Source: Dermatemys mawii
Taxonomy: Eukaryota > Chordata > Testudines > Dermatemydidae
DNA length: 64,000 bases
Assembly: GCA_007922305.1 (NCBI GenBank)
Contig: ML677333.1
Span: forward strand, 14,382,547 to 14,446,546
Direction: 5' to 3'
Position numbers and translations under genes: made by a program
Notes under the pieces: model-generated
The model's input: the letters and a program-made list of their open reading frames with translations, nothing else
Databases searched by the model: none
Told to the model about the DNA's origin: nothing
Shown: positions 10,901-60,633 of the stretch, piece by piece
How the letters are laid out: every line of letters begins with the position of its first letter
Position numbering within the stretch: the stretch's first letter is position 1

Positions 10901-12122
10901 ACCCCTCTGATTCATTACCTTCAAGCTTCATACTTAAAAAATACCATGTTCTAACAGCACAGAAACCCAGTGGTAAATTCTGTACTGTTGTATGAGACAG
11001 ACCAGGTATAGCATAATCACAGCCCTCTTGCAGCTGAAAGGTTAACTGGTTTCACAGAGAATTAATGGCTCCACATTTAAGGAGAAAAAAAAAATCATTG
11101 AATGCACTGGGTTAACTTTGAGAATCACTCCCTTTTACTGCTCTTAAGATTACAAAGGAATCACATGATCAGCCTTTTCCTTAGTTCTTCAGGTAGTATT
11201 CCTTGGAGTATGCTATTCTCCCATCCTTACGGCTAATAGTTGTACTCCCTAAAAATAAGTACAAAAGGATGTACTGCAACAAAGGGAGTTGTGCCCAGTT
11301 GTCTTCAACTAGCAAGATGTTGACTCTATTATGAGAAACTTCTAGGCAAAAGCTTATATAAAATTAGTGAAGCAATTATAATTTTAGAAGATGACACCCA
11401 ATCTCCTATGCTGTACCTGACCACTGGTAAAGATAGTGGTTAGAAAGCACTCCGACATGTATACATGCAAATACCACAGCCTCTTTCCCTCTGTGTGTTA
11501 GCTCTGCTGGAAGAACAAAGCAACAATTTCAATGGCACATTCAGTCTACAGTCAGGCATTATATTACCACAGGAGGAGTCCGATCTCCTCCTGTGGTATA
11601 TTAAGGAAAGCAGGAGATGGGATAGTGCCAGAGTATCATGGTAGTATATGCTTTCTAGTCTCCATGCTACCAGCTCTTCAGATGCTTTGGCAAAGGCAAA
11701 TGGGAACAAGTGGAATAGCTTTAGGATGCTGGTTACACCCTATAAACATAGATAATAGACTAAAAATTCCATCTTTTTTCCACACCAAAGTTCATTTAAA
11801 ACTGAGGTGTCTGCAGGCATAATTGCAAACAATAGAATTTCACACACAGCTCTCCTGTTTCATTCTGTATAAATGCTGAAAAAAATTATGCAGATCCTAT
11901 TCTGCTTGAAGATTAACAGATGAGAGTTTTTGCTGAAGTACTACGTCATGTAATAGGCAGAGCACTTAGGTAAATGTTACTGAAAATGTAACTGTCAATA
12001 CTTCATGCTTTTGAGCACAATTAACTGATTTTTATTGTTCTACCATGCAGGAACAAGCACAAGCTATTTGCAAAGTGTTATCAACAGCCTTTGACTCAGT
12101 TTTAACATCAGAGAAGTCTTGA
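1862..12122 (+). CDS. ITGB1BP1: ITGB1BP1 (ICAP-1), complete coding region, 6 coding exons
   Basis: Joining 1862-1933, 4083-4161, 6314-6450, 7507-7599, 10577-10726 and 12051-12122 gives 603 nt, i.e. 200 codons plus TGA, the length of mammalian ICAP-1. All introns are GT-AG and phases agree. The N-terminus carries a basic patch (KGKKRH, residues 4-9; the known nuclear-localisation region) and a serine run, then a Ser/Thr segment with T38, the reported CaMKII site. Residues from about 58 to the end form the PTB domain ([13 protein letters not shown] near its start). Known role: binds the beta-1 integrin tail, competes with talin/kindlin, and partners KRIT1 in vascular and adhesion signalling, at the membrane and in the nucleus. 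The noncoding first exon and promoter are not visible and probably lie upstream. Its 3-prime neighbour is ASAP2, convergent. Identification is firm from the continuous protein match. Confidence 0.97.
2998..3125 (+). mobile_element. CR1 LINE fragment
   Basis: Degenerate CR1 3-prime-region sequence (agaggagagccatgagaatg ... ctcatggagctcagtctatt). Old and short. Confidence 0.5.
3178..3350 (+). mobile_element. hAT MITE fragment
   Basis: Starts with a diverged form (agggagcaaactacggcctg) of the terminal inverted repeat seen at 4745 and shares the following GC-rich block. No matching right end was found. Confidence 0.5.
4083..4161 (+). CDS. ITGB1BP1: ITGB1BP1 coding exon 2
   Basis: 79 nt between aacag (ends 4082) and G|gtatgt (4162). 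Encodes the Ser/Thr-rich segment with SRSSTVAS, including T38. Ends in phase 1; the split Gly codon is completed by the next exon. Confidence 0.95.
4737..5274. mobile_element. hAT MITE, 522 bp, with perfect 8-bp target duplication
   Basis: Element 4745-5266 begins CAGGGTGGGCAAACTATGGC and ends with the inverted form (GTTTGCCCACCCATG). It is flanked by identical AACTAGAC at 4737-4744 and 5267-5274, the 8-bp duplication typical of hAT. The interior is a G-rich degenerate tandem repeat with recurring GCTTAGAT-type blocks. No transposase. Confidence 0.88.
5275..6313. other. ITGB1BP1 intron, nothing firmly recognised
   Basis: Unique-looking AT-rich sequence. A stretch near 5670-5870 has paired gtgtccacactac / cactac motifs that may be an old MITE, but I could not define its ends. 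Confidence 0.3.
6314..6450 (+). CDS. ITGB1BP1: ITGB1BP1 coding exon 3 (PTB start)
   Basis: 137 nt after tatag, donor CAG|gtaagt. Encodes the start of the PTB domain ([17 protein letters not shown]) through NYIDVAQ. Phase returns to 0. Confidence 0.96.
7507..7599 (+). CDS. ITGB1BP1: ITGB1BP1 coding exon 4
   Basis: 93 nt, 31 codons, after ccaaag, donor TAT|gtaagt. Encodes [18 protein letters not shown] and the following PTB strand. Symmetric phase 0-0 exon. Confidence 0.96.
8160..9115 (-). mobile_element. RTE-type LINE, 3-prime part of ORF2, decayed
   Basis: Minus-strand translations give an RT segment with catalytic FADD (bases 9032-9043, [12 protein letters not shown]), then [18 protein letters not shown] and C-terminal [14 protein letters not shown] followed by [11 protein letters not shown]. 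This is the order and wording of vertebrate RTE/Bov-B-like ORF2 ends. Frameshifts and stops break it, and the part 5-prime of the RT core is missing. Host: ITGB1BP1 intron. Confidence 0.75.
9195..9395. mobile_element. SINE/CR1-type 3-prime repeat
   Basis: Contains the familiar ggagatcatctcgtccaacc, ctgctcaaagcagg and gggtttagcaggctaatgct blocks; the same tail recurs at 39458-39640. Immediately next to the RTE relic. Confidence 0.65.
9396..10576. other. ITGB1BP1 intron, nothing recognised
   Basis: No exon or nameable repeat on either strand. The minus ORF at 10333-10527 shows no family features. Confidence 0.3.
10577..10726 (+). CDS. ITGB1BP1: ITGB1BP1 coding exon 5
   Basis: 150 nt, 50 codons, after ttgtag, donor TTG|gtaaga. 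Encodes the PTB core with [17 protein letters not shown]. Symmetric phase 0-0 exon. Confidence 0.96.
10785..10924 (+). mobile_element. Turtle-type SINE tail with fold-back and 14-bp target duplication
   Basis: Insert 10799-10910 carries the SINE tail ending in agactaacacggctacccct. It is flanked by a perfect 14-bp duplication, TTCATTACCTTCAA, at 10785-10798 and 10911-10924. The first 36 nt (10799-10834) are an inverted copy of 10841-10876 (35 of 36 pair) with a 6-nt loop. Confidence 0.85.
11565..11598. repeat. Perfect 14-bp inverted repeat, 6-nt loop
   Basis: TACCACAGGAGGAG at 11565-11578 and its exact complement at 11585-11598, in the last ITGB1BP1 intron. Function unknown; may be the core of an old MITE. 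Confidence 0.8.
12051..12122 (+). CDS. ITGB1BP1: ITGB1BP1 last coding exon
   Basis: After acceptor catgcag at 12050, 23 codons ([18 protein letters not shown]...) and TGA at 12120-12122. This is the C-terminal helix of the PTB fold. The 3-prime UTR follows in the same exon. Confidence 0.96.
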   Translation, partial: EQAQAICKVLSTAFDSVLTSEKS

Positions 12123-12511
12123 ATTCCTGCAGCTGTGTGTCATGGTACAGTACAAGAAGCCTTCATGCTGGGAGGAAGCACTGCTCCCTTTTGTGACTAT
12201 AGGCACTGACCAAGCATTTCAGAATGGAATAGAGGTGAGCCTTAAACTGCCTGAAGAACGATCATTAACACTGGGCAAAGGAGAACAATAGAACTTTGTA
12301 AATAGGACAGAAGTTATTTTGATATTTTCCCCAGTGAGTGACAGTTGGAAACCTACAGCCCAACCAAAACTTACCCTGCAAAGGCTTCTTCAGGTAGGAT
12401 TGATCTTACATTTCAATTCATATAAAACCACGAACAGTTAATTTTATACTGCACATGAAGTTTGTACCAAATAGTGTTTTGTACATGAATGTAAATATTG
12501 CAGGATTGCAA

Positions 12512-12517
12512 AATAAA
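12512..12517 (+). terminator. ITGB1BP1: ITGB1BP1 candidate polyadenylation signal
   Basis: AATAAA 390 nt after the stop codon, the first canonical signal downstream. Predicted cleavage is near 12530-12540, giving a 3-prime UTR of about 0.4 kb. Confidence 0.65.
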
Positions 12518-12540
12518 AGTTGGACACTTGCCTCAAATAG

Positions 12541-14039
12541 TCTATGAAACCATCAAAGAATTGAGGACATCTTTGTTTACATAGCATTGTTTAGAACACA
12601 CAACAGCAGTAGTCAAATGGGAATGGGCAAATGCTTATGGGACCTGACTTATCTGCATCAGAGGTTGTACATGGCTCTAGATTACACTCTGGGCTTACGC
12701 AGACTTATTGTAATGTGACATGACATCTTGATTTTTCTCCTATGGGGCTCTGTCAAAAGCATAACTTTTTCATAAGCAAATTAGGGAAACGTGGTCTAGA
12801 TGAAATTACTATAATGTTAGTGCAAAACCCTGCATAAAAAGTAGCTATCTGTCAAACTGGGAGGATGTGACGCAAAAGATTTGAGCTGCTCTAGTGTGCT
12901 TTTTGAGCACAGCACTGAAAATAGGGGAAAAACTGAAAAGAAAAAAAAAAGAGTGACAACAGGAGATCTTCATTAAGATGTGTAAGTTAACAGTTGCATA
13001 CATATTGAAGTTAATTGTTTACAGTTTAAGAATCGGATAATTTGGTGTGTGTAGAATGTTAGCACAACCAATGAGAGGAAGTTGGCAGCTTGGTCCATCA
13101 CTAGTATGCTGGCAGGCAGATGTGGACTGAGGTTAAGAAAAGGTCACTCCAATACTGCACAGAGGGGTCAGTCAGGCATGCTCAATTCAAAACTAAGTGT
13201 GGGTCAGCAGACCATAATACTGAGCTGGGTAACAGCATTAATTGACAGATTTAGCAGTTGTGAATGGTCTAAGTATGAACCAATCAGAGAGGTTTTAAAG
13301 GTGATTGGCATATAGAGTATGCTAACAGCAGGATTGGGAAACAAGCAATCTGAAAAGGTCCAGTAGCTGGTAAAAATGAATAAAAGGCAGTCAGCTGATC
13401 AGTCTGTTGAAAACACTAGGGGCAGGAGAAGAAGGAAGCAGAAGTAACAGCAGCAGCGGGGCAGCTGGGACAGAGCAGAAAAGGATCCTGAAAGAGGAGA
13501 GGGAGAGAAGACTACAGAGAGTAAGCATGCTAGCTATAGTGTAAGATATAGAATAGAAATAGGAGAAATGAGTCTGTCCGTGATTATACAGATGTGTGTC
13601 TGTGTTATGAATGTTACATTGTTCTATATCAATAAGGGTTGCCTCAGTAACTGCAGGTGACTAAATCACTGCTTGCAGAATACAGCTGCTTAGTATTGCT
13701 CTCATTATGTTTATGGTTTGGGTACTTTTAACCTGTGCTAAGGGATTTAAGTGTTCTGATTTATGTTTAGATTAATCTTAATTAATTAGTGTAACTAATT
13801 GCAAGAAAACACTTTGTTTTAAAAGCATATTGCCTGGCTGTCCTTCCAAGGGTAAATATCTAATCTGTTCTGGGGAATTTCCTGAAGAGCATAGGGAAAT
13901 CCTCGGCAAACCCTGGCAATTCTACTAGGGCAAGCCCCTTCCTTTCACCTTGCAGGAACAGATTAATAGGATAACATCTGGGAAACCTGGCAGTAAGCAA
14001 TAGGAGGGCTATTCTGGGCACCCTGAGTCTGTTCTTGGG
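12541..14039. other. Intergenic spacer; possible LTR-like stretch near 13040-13560
   Basis: Between the two convergent 3-prime ends. 13380-13530 has an AATAAAAGG box followed by a purine-rich, AGC-repeat leader, which resembles an LTR/leader junction, but no paired LTR or target duplication was found. No gene recognised. Confidence 0.25.
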
Positions 14040-14410
14040 CTAACAGATGAATATAGTGAGGATCTGTTCTGGGTCTAGTATTCTTCAACATTTCCATTAA
14101 TGAGTTTGATAAAGGAATGGAGAGTACTTAGAAAATTTGCAGATGACACCCAAGCGAGGAGGAGTTGCAAACACTTTGAAGGATAGGATTAGAATTCAAA
14201 ATGATCTGGAGAATTGGTCTAACAAACATCAAAAAGAGGAAAGTCAATAAAAACCAGTTCAAAGTACTTATCCTTAGGAGGGACAAAATCAAATGCACAA
14301 CTAGAAATTGGGGAGTAACTGGGTAGGTAATAGTACAGCTGAAAAGGATTTGGGAGTTATAAAGAATCACTAATTGAATGAGTAATAATATGATGCAGTT
14401 GCAAAAACAA
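14040..14410 (+). mobile_element. CR1 LINE fragment (ORF2 C-terminal region), left part
   Basis: Contains CR1 ORF2 wording on plus: catttccattaatgagtttg, then aaaatttgcagatgacaccc (FADDT). Breaks off in gatgcagttgcaaaaacaac and resumes at about 15584. Confidence 0.7.
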
Positions 14411-15085
14411 CAACAACAACTTCTCTCTCTGCGGCATTGTCATGAGGTTCACTCACTGCTGGTGGTGCCTTCTCCTGGCCATCCTGGGGATTAGCTCCAG
14501 CCAAGCATTGCACTCCCCTCTCCCCACTCTTGTACTGTGGACCTTTCTTGCTCCAAGACTTTAGCCTCCTCTCTGTGACTTGGCCTTCTGGCCAGGTCAC
14601 CTCAGGGTTCCCCTTTCCAGGGAGGTGTGTAAAAAGGGGTTTCCCAGAAAAAATCATCCTAGGGAGTCCACTCTCCCCAGTGGCTGGTAGGGGAACCTGG
14701 GCTTGTACTCAAGGCTCCAACTGAGGGGCACTGCAGTTAGCAGCCAAGGCGTGTACTGCTGGTTCTTTCTTCAGTTCCCCTGATCCTTCTCCTAACTTCC
14801 CCCTTCTGTGTGTGCCAGTCTCCTCCTACAGAGCAACCGTGGATTATCCTCAATAGGCCCAACACATCTTCCTCCTCCCAAGGAGTGACTGCAGCCCACT
14901 CTGTGCTCAGCTGCTGGGCTTTATACAGGCCCCTCCTGTTTCTGCCCAGCTGGGCCTCATTTAATAAGTTACTGCACTCTGGCTTTTCCTCCAGGTGCAG
15001 CCTGAGGCATTATTGGTCCAATTTAACTCCTTCCAATTCTGTATGGAGTGAACACCCTATCACAGGCATAGTAATAGGAATATAA
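14411..15085. mobile_element. Unclassified insertion inside CR1, possibly LTR-derived
   Basis: Sequence of different composition placed between the two CR1 halves, starting with an (AAC)n tract. No coding capacity and no clear terminal repeats seen. Confidence 0.35.
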
Positions 15086-15583
15086 CATGTGAGGCTATGA
15101 CTTAATCACACATATTTATAGTAAACATTTAGTAAAAGTCATGGACAGGTCATGGGCAAGAAAAAAAATCTTGGCTCCGTGACCTGTCCATGACATACCA
15201 TAAAGACCCAATTGAAGCTTGGGGCGAGTAGGGTACTGCCAGGGGGACCAGCAGCCAGAGAGAAGCCCTGGGGGATCTCCTTCTGGGGAGGAGCCTTGGG
15301 GTGCCAGCAGCTGCTTTGGCCACCTTGGGACCACTGCCAGGACCTGCTGTGCTGCAGCAGCTCCCGCCACCCCTGGGGACAGCTGCTCATGTGGTCCCTG
15401 GGCCTAGCTACCCATGGCTGCTGGGGCCACGCCAGCAGTGGCTGGTGCAAGTGACTGCAGGGCTGCCCAAGCAGCTGGTTGCCAGAGCTGCTCCAGAAGT
15501 AGCCAGGGTGACTGTCCCCAGGGCTGCCTGAGTCACAGAGCCCATGGCATCCATAAGAAAAAGGAGATAACTGTCATGCTGGC
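15086..15583. mobile_element. Hairpin-bearing nonautonomous DNA element
   Basis: Contains the inverted pair gtcatggacaggtcatgg (15137) and ccgtgacctgtccatgac (15178) followed by a GC-rich core that gives several overlapping spurious ORFs. A common turtle-type repeat; ends not resolved. Confidence 0.45.
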
Positions 15584-15657
15584 CTCAGCTGAACAACTCT
15601 GTCCAATTCCGGGTGCCACATATTCGGAAAGATCTGAATAATCTGGAGAAGGCTAGG
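15584..15657 (+). mobile_element. CR1 LINE fragment, right part
   Basis: CR1 resumes with ggcctcagctgaacaactct and gggtgccacatattcggaaa. In an uninterrupted CR1 this follows the 14410 break after roughly 90 bp. Confidence 0.65.
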
Positions 15658-15775
15658 TCAGTGGTTTTCAGCCTTTTTTCATTTGCAGACCTCAAAAAAA
15701 ATTTTGAATGAAGTTGCAGACCCCTTTGGAAATTCAGTCTGTAGTTGGTGGACCCCTACCACAGAAGTCTTAGAT
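15658..15775 (+). mobile_element. hAT MITE left end
   Basis: Begins CAGTGGTTTTCAGCC, a Charlie-like hAT terminus, followed by repeated gcagacccctttggaaatt-type text. No right terminus is visible. Confidence 0.55.
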
Positions 15776-16084
15776 TGAAAATTGACTGAACAGAATTCAA
15801 CTGGAAAAGTTACACTGCATCAAATACAGGGCTGAGCATGTGCAAGAGAAGGAGATAAAACTGTGGGTTTCTATGGTAATGACACTGCCAGGTTTTGACC
15901 TGTAGGTGGAGTATTCACATACTTTGGTTGATCAGAAAAATGGAATGCCTTTTGGGGGATCTGAAACTTTATTTTCAGTCATCTCCTGTGCACCTCAAAT
16001 GAGCAAACAATTGCATCTCCAGAAACTTTTACATTTCTGAAACACACATTGCTTAAGCTGCACAAAATCAAATAAGGAAAATAG

Positions 16085-18567
16085 TCAATTGATTTTAAAA
16101 GTAGTTTTATTTTTCCAGTCATTTGACTGGTTAACAAGAGTAAATTTATTAATCATGCTCTAATTATAAATCACTGCATCCAGGACATCGAAAATAAGAG
16201 TTGATTTAGGTTATACAATATATACAGTTGCTCTGCAACCAAACAAAATCAAACAACTGAATTGAATATTATACATCTCAAATACCATTCTAAGCTGCAT
16301 TTTAAATGTCAACTGCTCCTTTTAAAAACAATAGCAACCTACTAATCTACCTAGTAACAGATTTTTGAATCATGATCTCTTGAAGTCAGCTTTGATGAAA
16401 AATGGCATGAAACATGCCAAAATCATGGAGCTAAAATTAAGTAACTTTTTAATTATAAATATATATCTACAGTCTGTTCAGAATCTCTTCTGCAATTTTC
16501 TTCTCCCAGAGGACCAAACATTGAGAGAGCATACTGTTGAAACCTGGGGCAAATTTTAGTCACAGAATTTCTTCACTGGACAGTAAGATCTGAGTTACCA
16601 ACACCACAGTGCCATTAAATTGTATTCTGAAAAATTATTTGTTTCCCATCAAATGTACCAATTAACATGATTAAGTTTTGAAAGTATGCACACTTTCCAG
16701 TGTAGCTGAAGTTAAATTTGCATCAATGTTTATATATGGTATAACTGATGCCAGATAATCAAAACTGATTGCAGGCTGTTATAGATGCTACAAGATTCTG
16801 TGTTTAAAAATACTGTACATAGAAGTGAACTGTGCAAAATAATATGCCCATTTACTTTCTAGACTCTACCAGGAATAGAAACATACAAAATAGTGTCTCA
16901 AAAAACAAACTGAACATATCAGTAAGTGAATAAAACTATAGTGCTAAACTATTACTAATTTCACATATATTTTACTGGGAACTTTGAAAATGCAGACTAA
17001 TTAGCTTCAAAACTTGCAACAAAGTATCCTGAAACATTCCAGTTTGTTCCATTTAGAATGTAGCAACATCTTCTGAAGAAATGACAGGTTTTCTATCAAT
17101 TGTACCATTTTAAGAAAGATAATGTAAAGGTGAGATCAGCTGTTCCAGCATTAGTGCCACACAAATTTTCCTCAATATAAGCATTGGCCTTTTTCATTCC
17201 TGTTACAACACTGAGGCCTACAAACACCATTTGTTAGAAATTGAAAGTTCTCTTGATAAATCTAGAGATACAAGTCACAAAACCTGTGATCAAAGCCAAT
17301 GTGACCTAAACATTGATTTCTAATCCTATGCTATCAGTTTTTTCCTGTAGCATAAACAAAAGAACCAGTACAATATCACAATGTACAAACATCAAAATGA
17401 CATTAGATCTCTACTGATGTTTTGTAGTATTCCATCAATCAACTGGGAATTATGAATGGCCTAGTCTTTTGTTCACAAAATAGTAAACAAGTTTAACAGT
17501 GTAGCTACCATAGATGTGGATATATTATATAAATACAGAGTGAGTTAGCAAACTAGTATTTAATTATTTGCAAGGTAGTGGCACACTTTAAAAAAAATTG
17601 TATGAAATACGACATAACTGATGCAATTCAAGAATACAAAAAGTCTAAACACCAATAAGGAAACAGTTTTAAGAAATGCTCTGAAATCCATTATCCTTAC
17701 AGAGTTTTAAGTAAATTTCAGGAAATGCAGTTTTCATATCCTTGAGTTAATTTAGTAACTCTGTAATATTGCTAGAAGGTTTAATTAACTAACAGTGGTC
17801 ACATTAAATATGACTGAAAATGGATGTAACATACAGAACTGATATTTCAAAACAGGTTACATAACATGCAGCATAAAAGAAACAGTCTCAAACTCAGAAA
17901 ATTATCTAACAGATTTCAGACAGCTTTAAGCAAATATCTACATTACATTTGAAAGAAAGAAGTCTCCTTCAGTGGTGAACTGAAAAGCTTTTTAGCTTTA
18001 CCTGTCAGGGCACCCAAGTTCAGAGGTAAGATTTCTTCTGCTGCAAGTGTAAATGTCCTTGATTAGAACCTGATACTGCAAAGTGCTGGATACTTGTAAT
18101 TTAGAAGTTCTCAGTTTGTAGGCTTGGGCTCTAAAACTTAAAACAATAGAGGGAGCTAGCAGAATGCACTGCCTTTTTCTAAGTGTTAACAGATTTCCTT
18201 GACTCTGTGGGAACAGAATCCTGAACTATGCCAGGTTGAAAGAAGGAAACTGAATTTTCAACTAATTTATGGTAAGTTATTTGTAATCTTTTAATGGGCA
18301 TATTCACATAGTTTGACTCCTGAACTGGTTTTTTTTACTGCTTTTCACTTCACCTTGATAAAGATAATAGAATTGGAATGATATTTTTAAACAAATTGTT
18401 AATGAAGAGTTACACACACAAAAATCTGTTTAAATTCCAAAGTGAGAACTGTGGTAATAGGTCAGCTAAAGTACAGAGGACTCGGGAAATGTTCTGGCTG
18501 GAACAAAGCAAAACAGATTTTTACAACCAGCTGGAAATTAGAAATTTCTCCACTTGTCAGTAGCAAT
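16085..18567 (-). other. ASAP2: ASAP2 3-prime UTR (predicted)
   Basis: About 2.5 kb of AT-rich sequence after the stop codon with no recognisable mobile element, in contrast to the flanking introns and spacer. A long 3-prime UTR is also usual for mammalian ASAP2. The end is set by the two polyadenylation signals near 16106-16150; RNA data would be needed to fix it. Confidence 0.6.
16106..16150 (-). terminator. ASAP2: ASAP2 candidate polyadenylation signals
   Basis: Two minus-strand AATAAA hexamers (TTTATT on plus at 16145-16150 and 16106-16111). They lie at the point where repeat-free sequence gives way to the repeat-rich spacer. Confidence 0.45.
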
Positions 18568-58458
<39,891 letters not shown>

Positions 58459-59007
58459 CTATTTAAAGATAAAAAACACACAAAGTAATATCCCTTAGTA
58501 AGATGCATACTGATTAAGAATTTGCTTGTCTGTAGGTAGAATCTGCCTGCAGCTAAGCATACTATTCTATTACAAGACATCCGAGTATGACCACAGTTTC
58601 CAAAACTGGCTAGCACTCATATTTTTAGGGGTATCAGACAAGAGTAGTACAAGGAACACTTTTAATTTATGTTTTTTCTGGTTCCCAATATGTAACCTAG
58701 ACTTCCTCACCTATTGACAGAATGGGTGTAATTAGGTGTAGGGTGAAAGTGAGGAGAATCTAGTTGTAAAGGATGGGTCTAGTACCATCTTATGAATCAC
58801 CTCTTTGGTTAACTTACCGTAATAACTGCCTGAAGGAAACAGATATAACAAAGGCAATAACTGCCTTGCTCATTAGAATATTTCTAATCAAATGAAATCA
58901 TTTACATTCTAGTAATATTTCCATTACTACTTCTAGTAGAGCAGGAAGGAGGGAAAGTGTGGCTCTATTATTATTATTACTATAGTTCCTTTAGAAAAAC
59001 AAGTAAT

Positions 59008-59286
59008 TGTCTCCTCTCTCATATATTCTAGAGCCACATTGCTGGAGAATAAACAGTTCATTACAGAACTCTCTAAAAATAAGCATATACTTTTTTGCGG
59101 GGTGGGGGTGGGGTTAAAAATGACCAAAGACGTCTTAAAAGCAAGGCAACCAAAATACTATGTGCTCCCAAGATTCAGCACTTTCAGACAGGGATCCTCT
59201 TTCCTAGATCTATTTCTCTTTGAATAGAAGTGGCATGTTTCATTAAAAGTAAAATCCAACAATAGATCTTCCTAAAAACAAAAAAA
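59008..59286. repeat. Local duplication, copy 1
   Basis: Matches 60357-60633 closely over its whole length, with scattered substitutions and small indels (for example aaccaaaatactatgtgctc versus aaccaaaatactacgtgttc). Confidence 0.9.
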
Positions 59287-59699
59287 CCTTAAAGGGCAAA
59301 GGAGATATCAAAAAATAAATATCTCAACTTTCTCTCTAAAATAGCTACCCCTCCCTCTAGTATATGAGGAAACCATCTTGGTGGATGAAATCTAGGAATC
59401 ACATCACTACAAACAAAAGCTAGCTATACACTTTCCGAGAGTAATTAAATCAGAAACCAAATTAAATGAGGGCAGTTATTGCTTCTGTTGACAAAAATTA
59501 GTCATCTGTTTAAATAATCTGATAAATACTGCAAGAACAGAAAAATGCATAACACAGATCAACAAGAATTTAACAGGTCACAACAATAAGAATGGTCATC
59601 AGTTTAACCTACCAATCTGATAAAAGACACTAAGGCTTTACAATATACAAACTGAAATTTTTGTAAAACCAAGTTGGTACAAGTTGTTTTTTGTAAAAC

Positions 59700-60035
59700 C
59701 AAGCTTGTAACTGGAGGTTCTTCGAGATGTGTGGTTCCTGTCTGCGTGGGGGTCATAATGTATTGGGCTTAGTGTTTTGTGGCTCTTGAATTCCCACCAA
59801 AAATAATGTGGAGCCAGAGGCTGAGAATGATACACAGTGCTTGTTGCAGAGGGTGTAGGGAAGCAGGACTTTTAAACTCTCTCTCTCTTATATAGTGGCT
59901 CCTACGGTCTTTGATGGAAAAACTGCGGAGCCATATGTCTAGATCTAGACTGATGGGCAGTGAAACTTCCTCTTAGGGGCAAGCATGTATATATCAAAAA
60001 AGCAGAGGGTAGCCGTGGAATCCTTCATGGTATGG
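59700..60035. mobile_element. Possible LTR/DIRS-type retrotransposon terminus
   Basis: cttgtaactggaggttcttc and gagatgtgtggttcctgtct are text I associate with turtle LTR/DIRS-type termini. No coding support here; low confidence. Confidence 0.3.
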
Positions 60036-60041
60036 AGCAGA

Positions 60042-60356
60042 GGTCTCAAACATGTGACCCGCGAAGCCCTTCCCTGCAGCCTGCCAAGCTCCCTGCGGCC
60101 CCACTCCTGTTATTCTTTGGAAATATAACAGTTTCCAGGAGGGAGGGGCAGAAGTAGAGGCTTCTATGCTGCCTGGCTGGACCGCTGCCAAGCCCCGGTT
60201 TCCAGGTGCTGCCGCTGCGGCTTCAATGAATGAGGTAGGGTCAGCGCTTCAAAGGAGCCCTCTGCAGTGGTGGCCAAGAATGGTAAGCCTCCCGCAGAGG
60301 GAGGCAGGAGGGCCATGGGGAGCCTGGCTTACCATTCCTGGCTGCCACTGCAGACA
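60042..60356 (+). mobile_element. hAT element left end with truncated palindrome (copy A)
   Basis: Starts AGAGGTCTCAAACATGTGAC, an hAT-type terminus like the one at 62863, then the GC-rich arm 60194-60288, loop, and a partial inverse arm that stops at 60353, where the duplicated block begins. Confidence 0.6.
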
Positions 60357-60633
60357 ACTTCTCTCCCATATATTATGGAGCCACACTGCTAGAGAATGAA
60401 CAGTTCATTACAGAACTCTCTAAAAATAAGCATGTACTTCTTTGGGGTGGGGTGGGGTTAAAAATGACCAAAGACGTCTTAAAAGCAAGGCAACCAAAAT
60501 ACTACGTGTTCCCAAGGTTCAGCACTTTCAGACAGGGATCCTCTTTCCTACATCAATTTCTCTTTGAATAGAAGTGGCATGTTTAATTAAAAGTAAAATC
60601 CAACAATAGGTCTTCCTAAAAACAAAAATACCC
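60357..60633. repeat. Local duplication, copy 2
   Basis: Second copy of 59008-59286, 1349 bp downstream in the same orientation, placed between two partial copies of a GC-rich palindromic element. Confidence 0.9.

Noticed and set aside
15116..15641. Six overlapping ORFs on both strands
   Set aside because: GC-rich core of a hairpin repeat; no frame looks like a protein.
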